Shown: piece after piece, positions 11,880-21,443 of the stretch | Layout of the letters: the number at the start of each line of letters is the position of its first letter | How positions within the stretch are numbered: the first letter of the stretch is position 1 | Assembly: GCF_030272615.1 (NCBI RefSeq) | Contig: NC_081413.1 | Coordinates: 557,529,136-557,593,135 of the forward strand | Source of the DNA: Cryptomeria japonica | Taxonomy: Eukaryota > Streptophyta > Pinopsida > Cupressales > Cupressaceae | Direction: 5' to 3' | DNA: 64,000 nt | The notes under the pieces: model-generated | What the model was told of the DNA's origin: nothing | What the model saw: the letters and a program-made list of their open reading frames with translations, nothing else | Databases searched by the model: none | Translations under genes and position numbers: made by a program

Positions 11880-12150
11880 CAATCCCGCGGAAGTCCGCGT
11901 GTTGGAAAATGAGCCCGCTAGAAACAGGTGCTCGATTTTTACAAATCGGGCACCCGTTTAGCTTCAAGTGCCCGAGCCATAAAGAAACGGGCGCCCATTT
12001 AGCAACGGGTGCCCGAAGCTAAATAGGCGCCCGTTTATTCAAATCAGGCACCCGATTTGAAAAAAACGGGCACCCATTTTTGAAATGTATTTTTTTTTTT
12101 TAAACCATTTTCCATCATTTTCACTGTTTGAAAAATGGGTAGACGTTTCT
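11880..12150. repeat. Left subterminal palindrome cluster
   Basis: About six copies of a motif related to AAACGGGCGCCCGTTT (for example cgggcacccgttt, aacgggcgcccattt, ggcgcccgtttat) lie in about 150 bp, in both orientations because the motif is self-complementary. The same motif clusters at the right end (21260-21370). Such arrays are typical transposase-binding regions. Confidence 0.75.
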
Positions 12151-14986
12151 GAGGAGCACAGGTACCCATTTTTTTCACCCCATGTGACCCCCTAGACCAT
12201 TTTTACCTCCTTCCAGGTATTTAGTTTTATTTTTTATTGTTATTTTTTTAATCTTTATGTTTTAAAGTTTGAAAATCGTCTTTTATTTTATTTTATTTCA
12301 TGTTTAAAATAGTTTTTAGTTTTCAAATATTGCAAAAAACATGAATAGTAAAAATCGTAGGAAAAAAACAAAAAACATGAATAGTATTTAAACCGTAGGA
12401 AAAAAACAAAAAACAAAAACGTAAACAAACAATAAACATTAGACATAAAAAACAGACAATAAACCCTGAACAAAAAAACGAACACTAAACCCTAAATAGA
12501 AAAAAACAAACAAGTCCCAGGAGAAATTTGGCTATCTTGGTTGATTAACCCTAAACCCTAAATAATAATCTTTAATTAAAACCCTAAACATTGGATTGAG
12601 ATTCAATAGTGGCAATATACCATGATTCCTAGCTCAAGAAAACATTTAGAGTAACATGTATGTTATCAACCACCTTAAGCATTCGTAATGGTGGCTATAT
12701 TTAGTGTCAGAAATTTTAACGTTTTCATGTCCTAGGCAATTGAGTTGGACACCATGGATTAATGTTCCTTAACTATTATTGAGGTTTGATAAGGATTCTA
12801 TTAAGGAGAAAATATAAGTTTTAAATAAATGGTTTTAATTTCATTAGATTAGTGTTCATTTTGTAGAATGCTAATTTAATGGATTAGTAATAAAGGTGGT
12901 GCTATAACATTTGAAGGAGTGTTATTGGTGCTTATGGTATTAAATGGTGCTTAGTGATCAGTGTTTTTCCTAGCAGTGTTGTATCAAATGGAACATATAT
13001 TTAGTTTTTAATTGGAGCTTTTAGAGTTAAATTTAGTTTTTTTTTTGTTATAGGAGAGTGTATTTTTCCATTGGATTGGATGATAAGTATAATAAACATA
13101 GAGAAAGGAAAGGATCAAAAACCCTGTAATAATTTATTTTACAAAATGTTTAACCAAATCTTTATTTACAAATCAAAATAAACTCTAGGATTCATGAAAA
13201 TTGCACTAGAAGAGACAAGTATGGAGGTAGGTAACATCACAAATTTTTTTATCTAAGAGGGGTTTTTCTTCAACCTAATTATGTTCATTATTAATGTAGG
13301 CTTATGAAAATGGATCTTAAGACTCCTTTTAATTATGGACATGAAAATTGTTAAGGGAGAATCAAGGTAGGGTTGTCTAAGAAATGTTTGTTGATTTCTC
13401 GAAAGGATTGGACTTAGTGACCTACTTGCCTCAAATGGAAAGCAAGAAAGTATAAATAGAAGGTGTACATCAAGAGTTTGAGGTATTGCAATCTTATTGT
13501 TTCAATATTAGTAAAGTGTTGGTTGGTTTGCAAAATGCACATGAAAATAGTAGAGTATGTGTTGGAAGTGAATGTATTATATTATGTGAAAGCATTAATT
13601 GAAATAGTAAAATAAGAACCAACAAGAAGGGAGAGTTGAGGGTGGTGTCTAGATAGGGTAGATGAGTTATGTATTCTAATATATGACAAATTTTCTTGGA
13701 TAGGTTTCATTATAAACCCCACTAATTTACTTAAAAATTTACACGTCTATATAAATTTACTTTGCCAAGTATATATTAAATTAAAAAACTGATTATATAT
13801 TTATATGTGTATGTATCATTTTACATTTAGAATGAATTGATTCTAAATTTTTTATGATAATTGCTTGTATTTCATTACCAAATGTTTATTCTAATTGATA
13901 TAATTGATGTACATAATTAAAATATATTTTGAAAATTATTTAATATGTAAATAAAAGTTGATCTTAAGTAAATAAATTATTTAATATGATATAATAAATT
14001 TCCTCTTAAGTATCACCATCGAAGGGTATGTGATCTTCATCTACAAAGGGAATGAAACAATCTACAATAGGATCCTCTAGGAATGGAGAGATATGAGGGT
14101 CTCCATGGATCTCCTAAAGTCTATTCCAAAGTGTGTGGGGGAAATAAATATCCAATGCAATACACATAGAATCATGATCTTGATACTAGATCAAATCACT
14201 CCTACATGGTCAATGATGTTACACCAAGATTATATAATTTCTAGTGTTTCTAGTCTAAGTATGACTCCATACATAGAAGGAAAATGATTACACCACCTAA
14301 AACTTATCAAGATACCATTTTACAAAAGAATCATAGTTATCCCTTTCTAATTTTACCACAAAAGGATGAATAGAGAAACCTATGATACCTCCTCAAATAA
14401 AACCTTAAAAGATCAATAAAATCAATACATATAAAATATATCAAACAAATTCATCTCATGTAAGACGGTCATTTTCAAGTGCCAAGATGTCCAAGTAAAT
14501 GACTAGAATGTGAAATCACAAAAAATGGTCATTTATTCAAGCTTGAACTTAGTGTAGTACTACTAGTTGCGATCACTAAATAATCCAATGATTCTAGAAA
14601 AGAACACAACAAAGTAGTACATGTATTGACAAGTTCATAGATATAACTTATGACTTTAACTTATGATTATTTTTATGATTTTGATGGAACTTATACTAAT
14701 TCATCTAAAGATGTTAAAAAGTATTGTTTGAGTTGCATGGGCATTATGATGTTTTATTTTGTAGAATTCTTCTTATACTTTGATTTAAGTGGATAATACT
14801 TCTTAAACGATGCTTATTATTACCCACCTATTAATAATATTATAGATCTATATGTGAGTTTCCCTTTTTTATATTTAAGTTGCTAAATTGTATTTAATTT
14901 TAAGTTTTTTTGGAAGGTGAAATGTAAATTAAATAGTTTGTAATTGTAAATTTTCATGTTTGTATATATATGCACATTATTTTCAC
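12151..14986. other. Non-coding interior of the DNA transposon
   Basis: AT-rich with no recognisable gene. A poly-A/T-rich stretch at 12240-12480 contains short repeated gaatagta and cgtaggaaaaaaac units. Several plant telomere-type heptamers (CCCTAAA) occur at 12485-12595, including a double copy at 12547-12562. A short open frame at 14093-14287 shows no motif. Confidence 0.45.
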
Positions 14987-17130
14987 ATGATGGATGAGTT
15001 TGAGATAGATGAGCTATTAGGTCTAGTACCACCTCCACCTCCACCCCCTCCACCTCCACCTCCACCTCCACCCGATTAGTTAAGACAGACAATTAGGACA
15101 AATATTGATGCTTTGATTAGAGATATTCATACTATTAGGCATGAGCCTCAGCCACCTCCTTAGTTGTTATGCCTTGCATATAGTATGTAAGGCATTGTAC
15201 AGTCTGTATAGGCATTAGATAGCGAGCTAGATAGCTATCGTAGTTGGCGTGAGGGATTGTGTACATTTTACGTTGATGGCCTCACATACAAACAAGTTAA
15301 TGAATTAAAATTAATAAAAATGGATTTGAAAAAATATTTTGTGAACCCTAAGATGGGTGAAGAGATAGATCCGAAGAAGCCACGGATCTCTATTCAATGG
15401 TGTAGGCACCCGATGTATTTTTTGAAGAAATTATGGGTCGAATTTGAATTGGGCAAAAAGCCCAATTATATTTTGATATTAGATCATTTCAGGGGGTTGG
15501 GAGAGGCATGCCCCAGGATAGGCCAGGAGCAAAATTGAGCGACAAGGTTAGAAACTATGTGCACGATGATCCATTAGTTCCTCTTCCATCACCAGTTGTT
15601 CCAGCACCTGCCCATCATTGAGCAGTGGATTCTGCTCTAGGTTCATTGAGTGTTCTGTCGGGCAATTTGGTACATCAGTTGCGGGAGGTGAGGGTTGCCC
15701 CCTACTTAGCACATGTTTGCACGAGTTGTGGGGATGTATGTAGGGGTCCACAAAGTGAGGCTGCCCTTGGAGGAGATGGTGATTTTGATGATGCTGATGC
15801 TGCCCATGGTGGTTATGATGATGCCGAGGAGGCTGCACATGCTGATGCCATCTCTTCATATGTTGATCTCCTGTGGGCAGATGATGATCAGCCTACAGAG
15901 GTACAAATTTATTCGTATAATTTATAGTGCAATATTAAATTCCTTATATATACACATATGAACCATAACATGAGTCAATTTTTTCTGAACAGAGGATGGA
16001 TCATACCACATCATTGAGGAACCGACAACATGTTACCTCAATACCTAGAGATGTTGGTGCCCCATTTACGGTATGCACTTTCATCTAGATACATTGTATT
16101 GATATGTACATTTAAAATAAACAATAAATTTTTTAATGTAATGATTTACATATGATATGTTTTTTCAATTTTGTAGGGTGCTTCGTGTAGCACTGAGGTG
16201 GGTAGTTCTTCATGTAACCCATGGACCACTGAGGCTCAGCCTCATATACCACTAGTATGTTTTTCATCCATTAATTTGAAGAGTTTACATGCTTACTAAT
16301 TTATGTACAACTTTGATTCATGTTCGTTATTTTTTGCAATTGTAGGCTTCTAGATTGTTTGATGGCGCATCACATGTACGCCTTCGACCATTAGTTACTT
16401 TGCCTGCATCACATGTATGCTTTTCTGTGATAATCTTGTAGTCTATATATATATACTTTATAATTTATGTATATATACAAGTTTGATTCATGCTTTATAT
16501 ATGTTGTTCAGGTCCATACCACTACCAATATTGGTACGGCTATGGGATTGAGCCAGATGCAACCATCGACATTATCATTTGAGGCACGATTATTACAAAA
16601 ATAATTTCTAATTTGTTTATACTGTGTACCTGGCTTTTATAGGGATTATCAAAATTGACATACAATGTTTTTTTTTGCAGGACTTGACTATGACCACTTT
16701 TCTTGTTCATGATAGTGGACCTCCACGTACCAGTGAGGGCATTGTAGCACACGGTCATATGGTAATTTATTTTAAATTTTTTAGTATTTAATTACTTTAT
16801 AAGTGAATTATGCAAGTAACTTCTTCTCATGTTAAATCTTCTTCTTATGTAAAATCTTTTAATAATGTGCAGGAGGGTGCAGACACTGATACTGCATAGG
16901 AGGGTGGAGTCATTGATACTACATAGGAGGGTGGAGACACTGATACTACACAGACACTGGATGGTGCATCTCAGGACCACGTGCAGTAGGATGATTCATC
17001 TCAGCCACCTTCATGTGGAGTGAAGAGGACTACAGATGAGATGCACGCAAGTCTTAGATTGTATATTTTAGATCATGTCATGTTATTGTATTGTGGACTT
17101 TTTATGATGACATTTGTTATGTTATCCTAG
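14987..17130 (+). pseudogene. Unrecognised multi-exon gene inside the DNA transposon, decayed
   Basis: From the ATG at 14987 a frame runs to 15535 encoding an acidic start (MDEFEIDELL), a run of about 15 prolines and a charged region containing YVDGLTYKQVNELK. It is broken by TAG at 15077, 15161 and 15209 and TAA at 15188. After a frame change near 15535 it continues through an Asp/Ala-rich segment to about 15900. Six further exons follow at GT/AG borders: 15993-16070, 16177-16254, 16346-16414, 16512-16583 (donor GC or lost), 16681-16761 and 16873-17130. The first five are multiples of three and all junctions are phase 0. TAG also occurs at 16897, 16924 and 16987. No function is recognised. 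It could be an accessory transposon protein or a captured host gene. Confidence 0.6.
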
Positions 17131-17450
17131 GACTTGTTATTATGTGATTATATATAGGACTTGTTGTTATGTGATTCCCTTGCTATTATGATATTAGGTC
17201 GTGTTATGTGATTATATATAGGACTTTTTATTATGTCATTTCCTTGCTATTATGATATCAGGTCGTGTTATGTGATTTGGCGCACTCTAGTGATTATATA
17301 TGTGATACATTGTTTTGTTATTATATTATTTGGACTTGTTTTAATGTCATTTCCTTATTATTATTATTTCAAGACTTGTTATTATGTCATCAGGAATTGT
17401 TATGTGATTGTATATAGGACTTTTTATTTATGACTTGTTATGTGATCTAT
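17060..17450 (+). repeat. Minisatellite, about 65-bp unit
   Basis: Repeats of gtgattatatataggact plus ccttgctattatgatat and ggtcgtgttatgtgatt recur about every 65 bp (for example 17143 and 17207), with decay toward both edges. It starts at the end of the plus-strand gene, between the two convergent genes. Confidence 0.7.
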
Positions 17451-17640
17451 TTATGACGTTATATTTTAATATCGTGATTGATCATCTTATAGTGCAACAG
17501 TTTATAATTCAATGTGCACAAAATAACATTAAGAATAAGATAACTAATACAATGTTGTTTATGAAACCAAAATTGTATCAAATGTAGACAAATACAATGT
17601 TAAAGGGACAAAGAAAAACAATTATCATGATTAAATATTT

Positions 17641-17896
17641 AAAAGAGTTCACACAAGTAACACAAACTTACATGCATATAAATTTGATATGAAAATTATA
17701 AAAGGATTATTAATTATAAATGAATCTCATAGAGGAATCCAATAGATTGATGGAACTAAGGCTAACCAAATTATTAGGAAGCTACAAACATAGTATCGAC
17801 TTTCCTCTTAAGTTGACCACACTACTTTACTAGTGTATTGATTAAATATAAAAGAGTTCACACAAGTAACACAAACTTACATGCATATAAATTTGA
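17641..17896. repeat. Pair of near-identical ~47-bp direct repeats
   Basis: 17641-17687 and 17850-17896 are identical as far as I can read, starting aaaagagttcacacaagtaa and ending aaatttgat. The offset is 209 bp. The second copy directly abuts the transposase stop codon, so a piece of its 3' flank has been duplicated. Confidence 0.85.
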
Positions 17897-17897
17897 T

Positions 17898-18283
17898 TCA
17901 ACCTAATGTACCATCTGCATCCTCTCTCTTCTGCAATGCGTCTATGATTGCCTCATGCTCTTCTACTGAAAGTGTCCACAATACCTTATTAGCAGGTCTA
18001 CCTTTGTATCTTTCTAATTTGATGTTTGTTGCCACCACCAAATGAGAATAGTGTATAATCTTCTTTTCTGATTGGTAGTCTTCATAAGTTGGTAAGCCAT
18101 TCCTTCTTGTTAAGTATTTGCGTAGCCATGTACCAACTACCACAACAGACCCAACTGGATAGTGAAAACCATCATCATCTACTTGATCACATATCAACTT
18201 TTTCTTAGGTTCTACACATCTAGCTAGCCAATACTCAACTTGCTCATCCTTATCCTCAGGTGCAACAACAGCATACACATGTC
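17898..18283 (-). pseudogene. Transposase C-terminal exon
   Basis: An open frame to TGA at 17898-17900 follows a well-formed 140-bp intron (18284-18423). Its donor is GTAATT and its acceptor is TTTTCTAG. The exon encodes about 128 residues beginning HVYAVVAPEDKDEQVEYWLA and later WTLSVEEHEAIIDALQKRED. The YWLARCVE and LVVATNIKLE segments look like a small beta-barrel, BAH- or Tudor-like domain that follows the catalytic core in related animal proteins; that comparison is from memory. The exon itself is uninterrupted. Confidence 0.6.
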
Positions 18284-18423
18284 CTAGAAAACAAATTTAA
18301 GTACAATGTGTAGAAATAAAACTTGTTAGAATTTATAATTCAAATATGTAATCATAAATTATATGACAATACATACAAATATATAATTTAAAGTTATAAA
18401 CAATATAAATTGAATTAAATTAC

Positions 18424-20372
18424 TAGGTTGTATGAGGTCTAAAACATGATCATAATCTTCTGATGCAAATGCATGATTGGGGTCTTCATTTCTTCTAACA
18501 TCTTCATATTGTGTTTCAGTAGGTGTTAAGGATTTGTCTTGCCATTCTTCGACCCATTCCGTATTCTCACATTCTTCCCATTGACCTGCTACACAAAATT
18601 GACAAAAACATGCAACCTCTCTAGTCCATATAATCCAAGTGTTAGAATTAGAACTCTTAAATGAATGTCATCTAGCTGACCCATTTATTGTATCACAATC
18701 ATATCTTGGAAGGATATTCTCCTCTTTAACTAGCCAGAAGAAACGTCTAATTGTAGAGTTCTGACTTGATCCTGTGGATAAATTTGCACTACACCAATCC
18801 ACAATTGCAGTTGCATTTTTAAATTTAGCCTTTTCCTTGATTTTGAGTTGCTCTCTACAAAGGGCTCTCTTAACACATGCACCGACACTGTCATGTTCTC
18901 CTTTCCCATGTCTAGCCTAAAAAAAACTCCAAATGTGTTCAATATTAGTTTTCTTATGAATCCTACTCAACCAATAAAACATTCTAGCATTCTTGAATTG
19001 CCCTGTGCAAATATCAAACCATATTAGATGTTGTGTCATCTGAATTTCTCTCTCCCTCAAATTTTGTAAAAAAGGTCTTGAAGCAAAACTGGACAAACTC
19101 AGATGAGTGTAATTTATTATCACTCATATAGAAATGGTACTCTCTCAAAATTTTGCGATCCTCTGGTGTACTATCTGGTGCATGCCTATAGACAATATGG
19201 ACAAAAATCGATATCTGCACTGAATTGTAGTATTGTGATTGTACCTCATCTTGTGGTGCAAGCGTGTAGTTCTCTGCAAAGTCAACAACCGAAAGTATAC
19301 TACCGACAGGGAATGTATCCTTACATATTCGAAACTGACCATCGAGCCATCTAGCATTTTGAGTGTGTTTAACATATTTAGGTATGATGTTACTCTTGAA
19401 TTCATTCATAAATGCATGAACACTAACTTTTTCAGTGATTAGATCGCATCGTTTTCCAACCTTTCCATCCTTCAGTGGATACTCAATAGTTTTAAATCTT
19501 TTAACATCAATTAATTGTTGTCCAAAATCATTTGAAAGATTTTCATGCAAACATTCATCCAACAATGCAAGATTGCCACATATATCACATACACCAGAAA
19601 CACATGCATTGAAAAGAAAATTTTGTTCATTTAGTGGGTTGCAAAACAAACTTGAAATAAACTCCTTTATAGTTTCAGGTGGTATATTTATACCACATTC
19701 TTTGAGCATTCCATTACTATGCATGGTAACACGTATATATCGAAATACATCATAATGGTAGCAAAATTGAACATGAGTTTTGCAACAACATGTGACTCTT
19801 TCCTTGTTAATTCGAACATACCAAGGTTTACACTTTTCAAAAGACCTTTGACAAATGCTAATAGTCAACACCTTATCATCCAAAAAAAATTTATACAATT
19901 CAGTTTGAGTCATGTCCAATAGGTGTTTTGGATGTGGATCACGAATTTTTGACCCAACTCTTAATTTAAGAACATCTCTAACATTAGGTGATACTCTCGT
20001 ATTATCGTGCCAAAATTTTTCGATCAAATTTTTTACTTCACCAGTAAGTTTCATATCAAACCTTGGTAGTCTACCACTAAAAGTCCACAATTTGTTTGCC
20101 AGATCACTTTCAAAATTAACTCTTCTTTTTACAGCTCTTGACAAAGTTTTGCGATGAATATTAAGATATCCACTTATGTTACTCATCATTCTTTTATTAG
20201 AAGTTGTTTGGCTTACTAAAGCTGTTGTTATTGCCCGTCGTGCCGCATTTTTATCTTTAGAACGACTTTTCTTTCCAATTGTATCAAAGGCGCTAGCAAC
20301 AATCGATACAACTTGTTTTGAAGACTCCTCCTTCTTCTTGGGTTTGACATAAAAGCCTAACTTCTTCATCAC
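18424..20372 (-). pseudogene. DDE/D transposase catalytic region
   Basis: A 452-residue open frame (20372-19014) starts with a basic region and a possible helix-turn-helix (NISGYLNIHRKTLSRAVKRR, residues 65-84). It continues with Cys/His pairs (CCCKTH, CVSGVCDIC) and then VVDFAENY with the likely first catalytic Asp at residue 364. The frame shifts near 19060 and continues with WFDICTGQFKNAR (likely second Asp). A TAG near 18912 is followed by ARHGKGEHDSVGACVKRAL, which holds the third acidic residue, then a TGA near 18677. The DFAENY, QFKN and HGKG..D..G..K order matches, from memory, transposase-like proteins abundant in cnidarians, aphids and fish. The gene is broken by one frameshift and two stops. 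Confidence 0.72.
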
Positions 20373-20407
20373 TTTTCACATTTTAGTCATTTTAATTAGT
20401 TGTACCA

Positions 20408-21082
20408 TTAATTGACATTGAAACCCAAATTTCTTATTATAAAAAAATGTCTAAACAATCTATTTGCATGTGTCCTAATCTGTCTCCATGAAACCAAGCC
20501 AAGAAGGTTGTCTAGTGCATCACTTTTAATTTCAAAATTTTCATTCATTTGATTATCATTCAAACATGTTTCATTTTCAATTAGTGTTTCCATGTCTACA
20601 TACACATTATTGGTTTTAGTTGCAGGTGGATTTTCAATTTCATTTGGAGTTTCAAATTTGGTTTCAATTTCAGTTTCAAGTTGAGATCTGGTTTCATTTG
20701 GGGTTTCAATTTCACTTTCAACTTGACTTCTAATTTCATTTGAGGTTTGATTTTTAATTAGAATTTCATTTAATAAGTAACCTGCTTCTACTAAATCACC
20801 AATTTCTTCATGAGATAAAACATAGGGCTGTGAAGACATACATGTATCCAATAATGGATTAGAAGATGCACCTGAATTAAATGGTTCTATTGTGTTTCCT
20901 TCGTCAGCATTTATGGTCTCATTGATGTTCTCCTCTTCTAAAATGATTGTGGAACTTGAAGCTCCTTGTCTCATTCTTGATCTTCTCTCTCGTTGATGCA
21001 TTGCCTCCTTCTCCCTATTTGCTGCAATCTCCTCAGTTGTCAGAACCTTCCTTAGCCTCTTCCTGCGTTGATTTGATCCCAT
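20408..21082 (-). pseudogene. Transposase N-terminal region
   Basis: Likely start ATG at 21082 (MGSNQRRKRLRK). A basic, Arg-rich segment (residues about 5-38, containing HQRERRSRMRQ) is followed by a long acidic and polar tail with repeated ETPNE-like units (about 20640-20760). The basic block resembles the QR.YR.R element at the N-terminus of the animal relatives. The frame ends at 20408 and the catalytic frame resumes at 20372. The 35 bases between contain stops, so either a short intron or a frameshift joins them. It probably binds DNA. Confidence 0.55.
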
Positions 21083-21259
21083 GGCTACACCAAAATTTGA
21101 ATTCGAATCAATCTCCTTACCAAATCGACAATAAGACAAACAAAGAGAATGATTAATCAAAACATTCTCTTTGCAGATCGTACCTGTCAAGCAATGATTG
21201 AAAAATCATTCAATCATTGGGATTTGTGCTTGTGGGCCAGATTCTGGCCCAACAGATCT

Positions 21260-21370
21260 TTTCAAAAATGGCGCCCGTTATTGAATGAAACGGGCGCCCG
21301 TTTCGCTTTCAACGGTACAAAGCGAAACGGGCGCCCGTTTTTTGAATTTAAAAAACGGGCACCCATTTTT
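21260..21370. repeat. Right subterminal palindrome cluster
   Basis: Four copies of the AAACGGGCGCCCGTTT type, two of them the full 16-bp palindrome (about 21289-21304 and 21324-21339), in the last 150 bp of the transposon. The same motif occurs at the left end. Confidence 0.8.
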
Positions 21371-21418
21371 TAAAATTAGGGGTGGGAAACAACCCTTAGC
21401 TTTGTTTTTTGCTTCGGG

Positions 21419-21443
21419 ATAGGCTTGGTCTCACCAAGCCTAT
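21419..21443. repeat. Perfect 11-bp hairpin just outside the transposon
   Basis: ATAGGCTTGGT, a 3-base loop, then ACCAAGCCTAT. It lies 6 bases beyond the inferred right end. No CTRR follows within the usual distance, so it is not called a helitron end. Confidence 0.8.

Larger units (their letters stand above)
11856..21412. mobile_element. Putative DNA transposon (about 9.6 kb) with DDE/D transposase
   Basis: The left end begins GGGCAAAGGCACAAAG-TTGGGT. The complement of the right end begins GCAAAAAACAAAGCTAAGGGT, giving an imperfect inverted repeat of about 20 bp. Just inside both ends are clusters of the palindrome AAACGGGCGCCCGTTT and variants, in a region otherwise AT-rich. Between them lie a minus-strand transposase gene (17898-21082) and a convergent plus-strand gene (14987-17130). 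The left end truncates an older LTR. No target-site duplication is clear (left flank aattattta, right flank ttcgggata), so end coordinates are uncertain by several bases. The superfamily is not assigned. Confidence 0.6.

Noticed and set aside
15548-15859. His/Gln-rich minus-strand open frame
   Set aside because: It is the reverse of the Asp/Ala-rich coding segment of the plus-strand gene.
21419-21443. Helitron 3' end
   Set aside because: The hairpin is not followed by CTRR at the usual distance, and no Rep/helicase motif is present.
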